This document shows, piece after piece, positions 17,035-27,125 of a DNA stretch of 35,118 nt. Origin of the DNA: Symploca sp. SIO2E9 (GTDB lineage: Bacteria > Cyanobacteriota > Cyanobacteriia > Cyanobacteriales > Coleofasciculaceae). The notes below the pieces were generated by a model that saw only the letters and a list, made by a program, of their open reading frames with translations, was not told the origin of the DNA and did no database searches. The first letter of the stretch is position 1, and every line of letters starts with the position of its first letter. Location of the stretch: contig JAAHGS010000055.1 of NCBI GenBank assembly GCA_010692645.1, positions 1-35,118 on the forward strand, given 5' to 3'. The translations under genes were made by a program, and so were the position numbers.

Positions 17035-20000
17035 CTAGATAATGGTGAAGGAAGTATCTGTCAGCTCATTAGCATTGACGCCATTAAGGATTGCCAAAGT
17101 CTCCTCTTCAAAACCAATCAGGGTGTTGCTGCCATCCTCTGTAATTGACAACTGACCGAAGCTCAGACTATCTGCAAGAGCAATAAAGTCTTCACCAATC
17201 TCAAAATCAACAATGGTGTCAGTGCCTTCACCAATAGCTAAGACAAAGGTATCACTGCCCTTGCCCCCGGAGAAGTCATCACCAGTGAGAGTATCATTAC
17301 CCTTGCCACCGTTGAGGAGGTCATCGCCATCATCACCCCAGATTTGGTCATCGCCTTCTTCACCGAAGAGGTGATCGTTTCCAGCTTTACCACCAATGCG
17401 GTCATTGCCAGCGCCACCAAAGATGGTGTCATCACCGCCAATTGTACCGCCGGAGGAACGATTATTGCGATCGCCCCGTAAGACATCGTCACCATCATTT
17501 CCGAAGATTTGGTCATCTCCTAAACCACCAGCAACTGTATCATTGCCAGCACCGGCGACAATTTCTTCGTTTTCACCAGAACCAACTAAAGTTTCATCAA
17601 CGGTATCGCCACCGCCAGTACCCAAGACTTGATCATCTCGTACTGAGAGATTTTGAATCCGCAGGTCCTCGGCAGGACTAGCATCTTCAATACCGAAGAT
17701 TTGGGTAGCAGCATCATCATCAGCAGGGAAAGTTGCTGCGAGGAACTCAGCCAGGGCATCCTGTTCAGTGCCTGGAGCTGTGAAATTAGCCTCACCGGCA
17801 TCAGTCAGAGCAGTTGTCAGATCAACCCGATTTTCACCAAAGAAGGGGAAAGGATAACTATCACCGCCATCTGCTAAGAAATTGAGCGTCACCAAGCGAA
17901 TTTCACGGTTGGCATCTCCTGCAAGTTCACCATCGCTAACGATAACATCAGCAATAGTGCCATCCTCATTGAGGATTGCTAGAGAGCGAACACGCTCACC
18001 CTCAGTTGTAACATTGCCTGCATCGTCAAAAGCGATCGCCTGTTGTTCGGGATCGAAGCTAAAGGCAATACCGCCCACCTGCGGGAATTGACCAGGGGTT
18101 GCCCCTGGCTCTGTGGCAGCGACGCCGTGTTCAAGTATTTGCTTAAGCTCTTCGGCTGTGACAGTGAGTAGAGTCAGTTCATTATTGAAGCGCAGAGTAT
18201 TCTCAATATCGAGTTGAGAAATCTCGCCTTCTTCTTTACCCACTAAAGGATTAGCTGCTGGTGGCGACAGCTCTAGTTCGCTGGAGTTGCTACCTGAGGG
18301 AATTGTCGCCACACCGATATTATCTCGGATACCGCCGCCGTTTTTAATAGAAACTGTGACACTAGGGTCGAACTTCTTAGCTGCAAAGAGATTAGCATCG
18401 GCAGTCAAATTACCCAGATTAGTTTCCTGAGTCCGGACATCGCCTCTAGTACCATTAAGGAAGACATCGGTGCGACCAAAGAGATTACCGTCTCGCTCAG
18501 AAACATTTTCACTAATGGCATCGGTAACGGCGACCACAACTGGATCTGCCACTTCACTGGCATCGACATCCTCACCGAAGACTCTGTCAACTCCAGCATC
18601 ATCAGTGGTATAGGCACCGCTCTCATCACCGATGGAGGTAATTACTCCGTTTTGATCAAAATCAACTACTAGACGACCTACATAGCGATAGTTACCATCA
18701 GTATTAACGACAGCAACAGGTTCACCACTGGCAGAAGTTAGCTCCAGGGGATAAGCTCCCTGACTAACATCTCCATCCCTTAGAGGGCCATCATCATTAG
18801 CAAGGATAGTATTGGAACCCCCTGCCACAATCACATCCACATCCGTCAGCAGTCCAGCTAATTGCTGTTCAATGCCGATTTGCTGCATGTGAGACACAAG
18901 GACGACTTTATCAATTCCTTGACTGGTGAGGGCATCCACATCTTCTTGAATCTCAGCCGCTAGAGCTACAAAGTTTGTATCGTCAGCGGGAGAAACTACC
19001 ACATCACCGATAGAGGAAAGTGAAGGTAGTGAGGGAGTTGTGGCACCGACAACACCGATAGATTCGCCACCCACTTCAATAACAACACTGCCAGCAATGC
19101 TGTTGGGAAGTGGTGCTTGACCATCTGGTACCACCAAATCAGCTAAATTGGCATCTTGGCTGAAGTCTAGGTTGCCGCTGAGGTAAGGGAATGCTGTTCC
19201 CTCATAACTATCGAGTCCTTCAATATCGGTGAAGGTAATTTCAGGGTTGGCTCGAATTAAATCACTGAGAGTGCCGGTACCGCTGTCGAACTCGTGGTTG
19301 CCGAGGGCAATGGCTTGGAAACCAATAGCATTGTTGATTAAAATATCGCCAATACCGGAATCACCGAAAACTTCATCGCTGGCATTAAAGAAAGGTCCTG
19401 GTATATAGATATCACCAGAAGAAAGCTTCAGGGTGTTCTCAAAGTCATCTTCAAGACCATTGATTACTGCTGAGAAGTTGACGGCATCAACAATTGTCGA
19501 TAATCCTCCTTCTTGGTCCCCAGCATGAAGAATTTGCAGTTTGAAGCTATCTTCTGTAGATGAATCAGAGGGCAGATTGAAACGAGCAATAATTGGATCG
19601 TGGTCACTAGCTTGCTCAGCGAAATCTATATTCAAGTTAACGATATCAAACTCCGCACCTTCGAGTAAGCTGTTACTTACAAAGGCGTGGTCGAGAACTT
19701 GAGAATTGCCCTGGAAGTTAAAGGTATTAGCTGTATCTCCATCTAGGGTATTAACTAGATTGGTGAGAACTTGCTCATCTCCTTTCCCTGCCAGTGTTGA
19801 GAGCGTATCAGTGAACTCAAAGGTATTGAGGTCTCCTAGTACCACTACATTAGCATCAGCATCCTCAGCGATAATCCCATCTACAAAGTCATTGAGGAAC
19901 TCAGCTTGGGCATTGCGCTCATCTTCACCTGCCTGAATAAAGGGCTGAATGGCACCGAAGATCGGAGAACTGCCGAATCTAGAGCTAAAGTGGTTATTAA

Positions 20001-23000
20001 TTACCGTGACAGTGTTGTCATTGAAGCTAAACTCAGCAACTAGAGGGTCACGAGAGCCGTCAAAGGCTGGTACATCCAGAGACTGAATTGACTGCTCATC
20101 TAAATCTACCCGAGTTGGATCATAGAGATAGGCGACTCTAATATTACCAACAGGCTGACCACCAGAACTGCCGTCTGCCGGAGGCACATCGAAAAATTGA
20201 TAGTTGGAACCGCCAGCATTGGAAATAGCGTCTACCAGCGCCTGTAGGGTTTGGTCAGATGCAGTCACCCCGTCATCAGCTGAACCGCTATTATCTTGAA
20301 TTTCTTGCAGAGCTAAAATGTCCGGTGACTGTAGATTATTTGTAATCTGCTCGGCAATTTGAGCAATTTGCTCGGTGTCGGAGGGGTCGAGATTGAGGAC
20401 GTTATAGCTGGCGATGGTTAACTGATCATCATTTCCTACTAAAGATGTTACTTCTGGTTGGAGTCCGCCATCGGTAATCTCAAAAGGTTCAGTGGCAGTT
20501 ACCTCAAAGTTGCCGAAGCTGTAGCTGACTACACCCGTAACATCGCTGAGGGTATCGCCAAGATTAACTGCTGCCTCAAAGTCCGGTAGCACACCAGAGT
20601 CTAGTTGTACTTGGATGCGCTCAGGATTAGTGTCTTCGGGTCCTAATTGAATGCCGCCACGACTATTGAGTCCTGGTGTTACTAGAGCTCCGTTATCTGT
20701 AACCGTCCAGATTTCTCCAAAGCGATTGGTTGCTGAGATAGCTACAGGATTATCAATTGTAACCCTCATCCCTTCTAAGGATTCGTAGAAGTCGATACCG
20801 TCTTCTTGAGGGTCAAAAACTGCAAAGCCATCATTGTCAACAATCTCTGTGGGCGGGGTGCGTCCCTCGGCTCCCAAGATTACCGATGCTGGTAGAGAAT
20901 TGTTACTGGAGATAACTGTAACCTCGGGGCTAGTAATCTGAGTAATGGAGAGGTTGCCGGTATCGGTACCGCCAGGGGTAAATTCTGAGACTGTACCGGA
21001 AACTTCGATTTGATCACCAACACTAACTGTGGGAGCTGAACCCGTAAAGACAAAAATACCTTCTGAGGTTGCTTCGTTATTATCGGGATTTGGGTCTTGC
21101 AGATAGAAACCGTTACTATCTACAGCTGTAACAATTCCTGGAACTGCAGTTACTGACTGTCCCTCTAGGGGTGAGGTATGACCAGCTCCTTGAATATCGC
21201 TGATGCGGGTACCAGGGTTAACGGAGAGGACAGAAAGAGTCTGGCTGTCTTCGTTGGCAACTACCAGCAATGGCTCACCATTGGGACTGTCTTCGGCAGA
21301 AATAAACGTTAGTCCTTCAGGAGCTCTATCAACAGGATTAGTGGGATCACCGCCGTCATCGTTAGGCAAATACTGTACAAATTTGGGCGCAGTGGGATTA
21401 GTTACTTCGTATGCTGCTATACCACCAGTACGTTCTAAACCAACAAAGGCGTAGGTGCGATTGTTGATCACCCCAGTGGTTACGCCCTCTGGTTCCGGAC
21501 CCTTGTTATCACTACGGCTGTCGAATCCATCATCTTCATCGATAACGCCTTCGGAGTTAAAGATTTCAGGAACCTGTTGAGCTGTAATCTGCTCTAAGTC
21601 GTTACCACTATCGAAGACTAAATTACCAAACTCATCATAGATTGAGAAGGAACGTCCACCATAGCTAAATAACTGGTCAAAGTCACCGTCACCATCTAAG
21701 TCTCCATCAATGGTGGAAACTTGCAAACGACCAAGTTGCTCGTCTTGCTGGAGATTGGCAGCATCTGGGAAGGCTTCGGGATCGAGGGTTAAATCCTTAA
21801 TCCTCTCGTCTTCATCTCTGGCGTCACCCTCATTGGCAGTGACGTAGTAGGTATTGCCATTAGCCTCAAAGGAAGCAATACTGTCTGGTTGCTTGAGACC
21901 AAAAACAGGGTGATTTTGGATATTGATGGCGTTATCCCTGTCACTGGCATCGAAGCTGTTGTTATTATCGAAATCGATAATACCCAAGACGACTGGAGTG
22001 GGATTGGGGTTAAGGGGAACAGAACCATCGACGGGTATTTCCTGATCCAACAGCCCAAAGTCGTTATCGTTGAGTACAGCCAGCTTGCCGTCATCGAGTA
22101 AAGCCAAACCTTCTGGTTTATCCCCAGCTAGATAGCCAATCGATGGTAAGTTAGTGACTTTGATTTTGTTAACTGCTTGAATGCCAATAGCAGCCAGTTG
22201 ATCAGCGTTACCTAACTGTTCTAGGGTAATATCAGCAGGCAGTGCTGGTGCCTCAGGATCCAGCAGATTGGTTGCGCCCTTGAGGTCAATTTCAAAAATG
22301 AACTTTTTGGCTGTCTCACCAACTGCTGAATCGCGCTCGATAATAAAGAATTTACCGTCACCAGCGTAGGTGGCATCACCAATTTTATCTACTCTTCCCC
22401 CTGGGCGAGTACCACTAGCAGAGTCTTCGAGTAAGTAAACATATTCAGCAACTGGGCTACCAGTGGTGGTGTCAATCCCCAAGATGCGAATTACATCAGA
22501 GTTATCTGAGGCCGCACGATCCGGATTAGCCAGTGGTGTTTGAATAAAGGCGTAGAGGATTCCTGTTTCTGAATCCAAGGATACTGCCTCAAAACCACGG
22601 TTGCGACGGCGATTGGAGTATTCTGCTGGTAGTGATTCGGTGCCGAAGGTTCCTGCTTCTTTACCAGCTAAGGCAGATATGCCTTCAGGCACAAAGCGAT
22701 CAATCAGCACGCCTTGGGCATCAAAGTGATAGATGGCTGGACGGTATTCATCCACCATCCAAAATGTACTATCAGGGGCAATGACAATTCCTTCCAAGTC
22801 TGCACCAAATTCATCAAGAGGTAGTAAATTACCTGAAAGGTCTACTGGTTCTTCATCAATGCCTTCAATATTAGGTCTACCTGTGATTGGGGTTTTCCCA
22901 TCTGGGCGAGTCAAGAAGATGGTTTCAGTAATGCTGATTTCGCCTGAGTTTGGTTCTAATTCAAAGCGAATCGCACGGGCTTGATAGTCTGGTAAAGCAA

Positions 23001-23952
23001 AGGGACGTTCATTACTACCGTCACCGTCAACATCGGTTGGCTCACCATTGGGACCACGGTCTGGGACAGTGATAAACTTTAATTTACCAGTTGTCTCATC
23101 TGTGCCTTCATAGAATAGACCAGACAATCCCCCCAACTTAATTTCTTGACCAGCTTCGGTTGTGCCCAGTAGAGGCAAGTCGGTGAATTCAAATTTCTCT
23201 AGGGTTGGTTGACCTTGGGAGTGGTCTTTTACACCTAGTGGCAGAATATCTATAACCTGGGCAGATTCAAGGTCTAAAACTGCGAAAGCGTTGTTTTCCT
23301 GGAGAGTGACAAAAGCACTCTTGCCGTCTTTGGAAACTGCAATAAATTCAGGTTCAACATCTTCAGCCACTGTCTTGTCTGGAAAGATGCGCACACCTTT
23401 ATTTCGCAGTTCTTCTTCCCTACCATTAAAGGCAATAAAGTCTGCCGTGGCGACATTGTCCTGACTCAGGTTTGCTAGTCCAGCTGATAGGTCAATAATA
23501 CTGATCGAGCTTTCTGGGTCAATACCATCATCTGGCTCTGCCTCATTTGCCACCAGCAACTTAGTGCCATCGGGGGTAAAGGTAAGCATGTCGGGTAGTG
23601 CTCCCACTTCCAACACCTTAAAAGTGTTGGCATCACCAGGATTATTCCTGAAAGCAGCAATATCGACAACAACAACACTACCAGGATTAGTCGCAGTTTC
23701 CGCCTCGAGTGCGATCGCTACCAAACCATTGCTAGTGGCGATGCTATTTGCTCCCCCAATTCCAGAGACAATTGTGGAAATATCAATTGGTGGTATCGCC
23801 TCAGTGGGATTGGTAGGGTCACTAAAGTCAATCACTTGAACTTCAGTATCGCCGGAAACCACAAATAACTCTTGAGATTTGGGGTCGTAAGCGGTAATTT
23901 CAGCCCCTATAGTGCTAGTAAAACTACCAATTTTCTCCAAAATATCTGTCAC
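17035..23952 (-). CDS. Giant secreted phosphatase/nuclease RTX protein
   Basis: 2305 aa, GTG start with AAGGAAG 6 nt upstream. Domain order, approximate residues: choice-of-anchor-I beta-propeller, first part (1-250); phytase-like esterase domain (250-610) inserted in it; propeller, second part (610-910); OB-type segment as in ExeM nucleases (910-1165); exonuclease/endonuclease/phosphatase domain (1175-1465; ILALQEIQD, NNHFSSR, LGDLNT, ASDHDP); calcineurin-type metallophosphatase (1470-1750; HAGDQEGG, SSGD, ALGNHEFD, SHMQ); 5'-nucleotidase C-terminal domain (to about 2060; NGGGIRDN); RTX repeats (2110-2210); and a type I secretion tail. DQE and GGSNT replace the classic D-x-H and GHSH motifs; I believe this is normal for the atypical alkaline phosphatase subfamily known from Synechococcus. 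The likely role is extracellular hydrolysis of nucleic acids, nucleotides and phosphoesters for phosphate. Confidence 0.87.
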   Translation of the reverse strand: MTDILEKIGSFTSTIGAEITAYDPKSQELFVVSGDTEVQVIDFSDPTNPTEAIPPIDISTIVSGIGGANSIATSNGLVAIALEAETATNPGSVVVVDIAAFRNNPGDANTFKVLEVGALPDMLTFTPDGTKLLVANEAEPDDGIDPESSISIIDLSAGLANLSQDNVATADFIAFNGREEELRNKGVRIFPDKTVAEDVEPEFIAVSKDGKSAFVTLQENNAFAVLDLESAQVIDILPLGVKDHSQGQPTLEKFEFTDLPLLGTTEAGQEIKLGGLSGLFYEGTDETTGKLKFITVPDRGPNGEPTDVDGDGSNERPFALPDYQARAIRFELEPNSGEISITETIFLTRPDGKTPITGRPNIEGIDEEPVDLSGNLLPLDEFGADLEGIVIAPDSTFWMVDEYRPAIYHFDAQGVLIDRFVPEGISALAGKEAGTFGTESLPAEYSNRRRNRGFEAVSLDSETGILYAFIQTPLANPDRAASDNSDVIRILGIDTTTGSPVAEYVYLLEDSASGTRPGGRVDKIGDATYAGDGKFFIIERDSAVGETAKKFIFEIDLKGATNLLDPEAPALPADITLEQLGNADQLAAIGIQAVNKIKVTNLPSIGYLAGDKPEGLALLDDGKLAVLNDNDFGLLDQEIPVDGSVPLNPNPTPVVLGIIDFDNNNSFDASDRDNAINIQNHPVFGLKQPDSIASFEANGNTYYVTANEGDARDEDERIKDLTLDPEAFPDAANLQQDEQLGRLQVSTIDGDLDGDGDFDQLFSYGGRSFSIYDEFGNLVFDSGNDLEQITAQQVPEIFNSEGVIDEDDGFDSRSDNKGPEPEGVTTGVINNRTYAFVGLERTGGIAAYEVTNPTAPKFVQYLPNDDGGDPTNPVDRAPEGLTFISAEDSPNGEPLLVVANEDSQTLSVLSVNPGTRISDIQGAGHTSPLEGQSVTAVPGIVTAVDSNGFYLQDPNPDNNEATSEGIFVFTGSAPTVSVGDQIEVSGTVSEFTPGGTDTGNLSITQITSPEVTVISSNNSLPASVILGAEGRTPPTEIVDNDGFAVFDPQEDGIDFYESLEGMRVTIDNPVAISATNRFGEIWTVTDNGALVTPGLNSRGGIQLGPEDTNPERIQVQLDSGVLPDFEAAVNLGDTLSDVTGVVSYSFGNFEVTATEPFEITDGGLQPEVTSLVGNDDQLTIASYNVLNLDPSDTEQIAQIAEQITNNLQSPDILALQEIQDNSGSADDGVTASDQTLQALVDAISNAGGSNYQFFDVPPADGSSGGQPVGNIRVAYLYDPTRVDLDEQSIQSLDVPAFDGSRDPLVAEFSFNDNTVTVINNHFSSRFGSSPIFGAIQPFIQAGEDERNAQAEFLNDFVDGIIAEDADANVVVLGDLNTFEFTDTLSTLAGKGDEQVLTNLVNTLDGDTANTFNFQGNSQVLDHAFVSNSLLEGAEFDIVNLNIDFAEQASDHDPIIARFNLPSDSSTEDSFKLQILHAGDQEGGLSTIVDAVNFSAVINGLEDDFENTLKLSSGDIYIPGPFFNASDEVFGDSGIGDILINNAIGFQAIALGNHEFDSGTGTLSDLIRANPEITFTDIEGLDSYEGTAFPYLSGNLDFSQDANLADLVVPDGQAPLPNSIAGSVVIEVGGESIGVVGATTPSLPSLSSIGDVVVSPADDTNFVALAAEIQEDVDALTSQGIDKVVLVSHMQQIGIEQQLAGLLTDVDVIVAGGSNTILANDDGPLRDGDVSQGAYPLELTSASGEPVAVVNTDGNYRYVGRLVVDFDQNGVITSIGDESGAYTTDDAGVDRVFGEDVDASEVADPVVVAVTDAISENVSERDGNLFGRTDVFLNGTRGDVRTQETNLGNLTADANLFAAKKFDPSVTVSIKNGGGIRDNIGVATIPSGSNSSELELSPPAANPLVGKEEGEISQLDIENTLRFNNELTLLTVTAEELKQILEHGVAATEPGATPGQFPQVGGIAFSFDPEQQAIAFDDAGNVTTEGERVRSLAILNEDGTIADVIVSDGELAGDANREIRLVTLNFLADGGDSYPFPFFGENRVDLTTALTDAGEANFTAPGTEQDALAEFLAATFPADDDAATQIFGIEDASPAEDLRIQNLSVRDDQVLGTGGGDTVDETLVGSGENEEIVAGAGNDTVAGGLGDDQIFGNDGDDVLRGDRNNRSSGGTIGGDDTIFGGAGNDRIGGKAGNDHLFGEEGDDQIWGDDGDDLLNGGKGNDTLTGDDFSGGKGSDTFVLAIGEGTDTIVDFEIGEDFIALADSLSFGQLSITEDGSNTLIGFEEETLAILNGVNANELTDTSFTII

Positions 23953-24025
23953 AAATTCTTCCTTTTAATTAGATAATACCAGCGACCAAAGTCAAGTTAG
24001 GTAAGATGCACTCAATCTGAAGACT

Positions 24026-24055
24026 AATGATGGTCTAGAAAAAGAGACCATCATT
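24026..24055. repeat. Perfect 11-bp hairpin in the leader of the 2305-aa gene
   Basis: AATGATGGTCT (24026-24036), an 8-nt loop, and AGACCATCATT (24045-24055). It lies about 75 nt before the GTG start on the minus strand. No U-tract follows in that direction, so a leader structure is more likely than a terminator. Confidence 0.55.
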
Positions 24056-24279
24056 AAAAATCTCGTCCATCTTAATTTTTCAAAGTTTACAGTTCTCGGT
24101 TTCTTTCAGTTTTCACCGAAATAAATAATTGGCAAAATTTATTTTTTCATTGCTCCATCTGCCATCTTTGGTTTATTAGACTCTGCCTAGCTTGACGAGG
24201 CTTTTAATCAATTACCCAATAAACAATGTAATTGAAACCGGGATGACTTTGTATCGTACCCAGGAGCTTTTCTGTAAAT

Positions 24280-24312
24280 AAATTATTAAGTTTCGATGAA
24301 GTTTTGATGAAC
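24280..24312 (-). promoter_or_regulatory. Three 11-bp direct repeats, Pho-box-like
   Basis: Read on the minus strand: GTTCATCAAAA, CTTCATCGAAA, CTTAATAATTT, in exact 11-bp phase, with TTGACTTTAAA as a possible fourth unit just before them. The spacing matches PhoB-family direct-repeat operators, but only one unit has TTAA, so the match to the cyanobacterial consensus is weak. It lies about 330 nt upstream of the giant phosphatase gene and points toward it. Confidence 0.4.
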
Positions 24313-24568
24313 TTTAAAGTCAAATTAAGTTAAATTTATCTTTGGTGGACAAAAAAAAGATAATTATCGTGACTATAAATAAGTTGTACACACTGAGATA
24401 AGTTAAAAAATTATGATTCAGAAGTAAACTTTAAAAAATATTGGATTAATTTCAATTCTTAGATAATAAAGTGATTTTTTTAGAAGAATAATTTAGAACT
24501 GCTATATAATAACACTCCTAAATTATTTATTGTTGAATTCAGAATCGTTCAATCAAATAGATTCGCTA

Positions 24569-24602
24569 TAGGTTGGGTTTCACCTACGCTTAACCCAACC
24601 TA
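24569..24602. repeat. Palindromic repeat, possible terminator of the 832-aa gene
   Basis: TAGGTTGGGTT (24569-24579), a 12-nt loop and AACCCAACCTA (24592-24602). Inverted repeats with this core are, to my knowledge, dispersed widely in cyanobacterial genomes. It starts 24 bp after the stop of the gene at 24627 and could end its transcript, though there is no U-tract. Confidence 0.6.
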
Positions 24603-24626
24603 CACCTTATTGTTTTGCTCTTATTC

Positions 24627-27125
24627 CTACACAATAGGCTGAGCGATGTTTTGAATTACAAATGTAGCAATATCTTCACCTGCTTCCTGTGCAACTACAC
24701 CAGAGGAGGTAACGTGAACACCGGCATAAACGCGGCTTAAGGTATTGTCGATTGCTGCATCCTCAAAGCTACCATAGCTACGAACCAAGCCAATTATTTC
24801 TTGGGTAGTAATATCAACTGGGGTTTGTTCACTGATGATATCACCAAAGAAAGCATCCAAAATAACAGAAGCCGAACCACCAAAGGTAGCATGACCAGAG
24901 GTATAGTCTGGGAAGTTAGGATTCTCGAAAAGTGGTTCCCAATCTGGATCTTGGATTGTTTCGTCGAAGGAATCAGTGCCAGCAATGAAGTTAATTAGGG
25001 TACTTGGTCTAGGTTGTGTATCTGTTAAACCAACACCTTCTGGTACTGGTATTCCCTGAACCTCAAGAGCCGTAATTGCAAGTTCCGGGTAGTACTTAGA
25101 AGCCCAAGCAGTAATTGCAGAATCACCAAGAGCTGTACCCATTTGTGCTAACAAACGAGCACTATCGAGTAAATCAAGATTTTGACTAGTAGCCAATTCT
25201 TGAGCTACTTGTGTCCATTGTCCAGGTGGTCCGCTAGTTACTAATTTATCATTTAACCAGAAAGCTGCAATTTCCTCTTGCTCTGCGGTACGGGTAATTT
25301 CAGTAACTGCAGTGTCAGCAGCTCCTCCAATAGCCTGAACTTCAATGAGTTCTGCTGCATACTCTGGACTATCGAAGGCCGGAACAGGTTCTGGGAAGAA
25401 TTCAAGAAAACCAAAAGTCTCTCCTTGCAAAACAGGACCTGTTTTCAAATTACCTTCAAGATTAGGGATAGCAAAAGTATCGACAAAGCCTAATCCAGGT
25501 AATAGTCCTGTTGTCTCTTCTGGAGTTGTGGGACGCCAAATGTACTTTGAACCATCAATTGGTGGTAGATCAAGTTGACTTTGAGCTTTAAAGCGACCAT
25601 CCTTTGCCCTTTGTGCTAGTACTGCTTCTCCAACAAATGCTCCTAGCTTTTGGCCAAGAGCAACTGATCTCGCGCTCTGACCGCTGGCAATTGCCTCATC
25701 TATAGTTATTCGTAACTGTTTTAAGTACTGTTGAGTTTCCAGAGGATAAATTTCACTGAGTACAGTGAAAGCAGCTGATGCTACTGCTGCTTCTGCTGAG
25801 ACTTTACCAGGGGGAAGAGTAGCTAATTTAGTAGGAAGATCTGCCCTATCGACAAAGATGGAAGTATAATTCTCTCCACCCTCTGTGGTCAATCTTACGG
25901 CATCAAAAATTGCCGAATGAAAAATACCAGAATTAATTGCATGAAAAGGAGGAGTTGAATCAGGATCACTAGTGGAACCTGGTGTTGCCTGTACGGCATT
26001 TAAAAAGGTTGAACTCCAATCGATCACAGCATTAGTTCCGGGCAAAGAAACTAGCTGAACTGCTTCGTTATTGCCTTCATTAGTCTCTGCAATGCTATTT
26101 GATGGGTCAACAGAGGCAATATAGTGGAATGCTCCTGGTGGTCCCACTACAACTTGCTCAAATGGTAGTAGAATATCTTGAAACTCAGATGCTTCTAGGG
26201 TATCTATGGTTAGATTAGCCAGTTGAGCATCACTTCCTGCTCCATTAGGATTAAACTCAATAACCTTGTTGACTGAAGCAAACAGAGAAATGTCTATATC
26301 CTCGGCTGTCAAGTCTCCTTCATTGGTGACTCTTACAGTTACGCTACCAGGACTATTGGGAGTGACTTCATCTGGTGTATTGATCTCGAGAAACTCAATA
26401 GTAAGATCTGGTGGACGTTTAATTTGAACGTTGTCAATGAGCAATCCAGAGTCAAAACCGATGTCATCAGCGTCTACAACACCAAAACCTATTGTGTAGT
26501 TCCCGCCTTTCTCGAAGAAAATGGTCTCAGTACCAAAACCACTGATGTTAGGATTAATATCTGTCTCATCAGCAAATAATCCAGTTTGAGATGTAATAAA
26601 AGGCTCAGAAGACTGATCAGTGTCTACCAACTCGAACAGTAGCGGCTCAGTTCTTCTACCAGGAGGATCAATAGTATAGAAAGCGAAGTCGTTGAAGGTT
26701 TGGGGATTTTGGTCAAATGTTAACTCATTGGTCAGGAATTTCCAATCAAAGGTTACAACATCGCCAGCTTTAACTTTAAGTTTCTGTTTAATCGCGGAAC
26801 CTTGGATTACATTCCCATTGTTCAAACTATCAAGAGTTCCAGTGTCTAAACTTAAGAAGTCTTCCAAATCTGAGTCACTAACTGCACCACTAGACTTAGA
26901 AGAAGCTTTTAATGTACTTTCTGAAGAGGGTATTAGTTCAGAGGATCTTGCCGTTAAATTAGAGGATTTTGCTGTAAAACTTGAACCAAAGGTTGTGAGT
27001 AATGCTTGGAATTCACCCTCGCTAGGTCCAGCTCCAAAACTTGCTGTTTCGATACTAGTATCGCCAAGAGTTTTCCAGTTTTTTAGACTGCCTTTTTCAA
27101 AGCCGCCATTCTTAAGTTTTGCCAT
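24627..27125 (-). CDS. PAP2 / vanadium-haloperoxidase-like protein with CARDB domain
   Basis: 832 aa. The N-terminus (MAKLKNGGFEKGSLKNWKTLGDTSI, to about 235) resembles secreted carbohydrate-binding or choice-of-anchor modules, with a Ser-rich stretch at 50-85. A CARDB-type domain (about 236-365) precedes an all-helical vanadium-chloroperoxidase/PAP2-like domain (about 370-832). Near the C-terminus are SAITAWASKYYPELA, PDYTSGHATFGGSA and LSRVYAGVHVTSSG. Compared with the usual K-x6-RP, PSGH and SRxxxGxH motifs, the Lys, Ser-Gly-His, Arg and His are kept, but the RP arginine is missing. Activity as haloperoxidase or phosphatase is therefore uncertain. There is no RTX tail and no classical signal peptide, so the export route is unclear. 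ATG at 27125 has no strong ribosome-binding site. Confidence 0.75.
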   Translation of the reverse strand: MAKLKNGGFEKGSLKNWKTLGDTSIETASFGAGPSEGEFQALLTTFGSSFTAKSSNLTARSSELIPSSESTLKASSKSSGAVSDSDLEDFLSLDTGTLDSLNNGNVIQGSAIKQKLKVKAGDVVTFDWKFLTNELTFDQNPQTFNDFAFYTIDPPGRRTEPLLFELVDTDQSSEPFITSQTGLFADETDINPNISGFGTETIFFEKGGNYTIGFGVVDADDIGFDSGLLIDNVQIKRPPDLTIEFLEINTPDEVTPNSPGSVTVRVTNEGDLTAEDIDISLFASVNKVIEFNPNGAGSDAQLANLTIDTLEASEFQDILLPFEQVVVGPPGAFHYIASVDPSNSIAETNEGNNEAVQLVSLPGTNAVIDWSSTFLNAVQATPGSTSDPDSTPPFHAINSGIFHSAIFDAVRLTTEGGENYTSIFVDRADLPTKLATLPPGKVSAEAAVASAAFTVLSEIYPLETQQYLKQLRITIDEAIASGQSARSVALGQKLGAFVGEAVLAQRAKDGRFKAQSQLDLPPIDGSKYIWRPTTPEETTGLLPGLGFVDTFAIPNLEGNLKTGPVLQGETFGFLEFFPEPVPAFDSPEYAAELIEVQAIGGAADTAVTEITRTAEQEEIAAFWLNDKLVTSGPPGQWTQVAQELATSQNLDLLDSARLLAQMGTALGDSAITAWASKYYPELAITALEVQGIPVPEGVGLTDTQPRPSTLINFIAGTDSFDETIQDPDWEPLFENPNFPDYTSGHATFGGSASVILDAFFGDIISEQTPVDITTQEIIGLVRSYGSFEDAAIDNTLSRVYAGVHVTSSGVVAQEAGEDIATFVIQNIAQPIV

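Larger units (their letters stand above)
23953..24626. other. Intergenic region, 674 bp
   Basis: Holds, from left to right: a perfect hairpin (24026-24055), an 11-bp-period repeat array (24280-24312) and a palindromic repeat next to the next gene's stop (24569-24602). AT-rich, no gene seen. Confidence 0.6.

Noticed and set aside
17238-17681. Open frames and short repeats resembling a repeat array in the second RTX region
   Set aside because: The periodicity is the nonapeptide coding repeat, not a CRISPR or separate genes.
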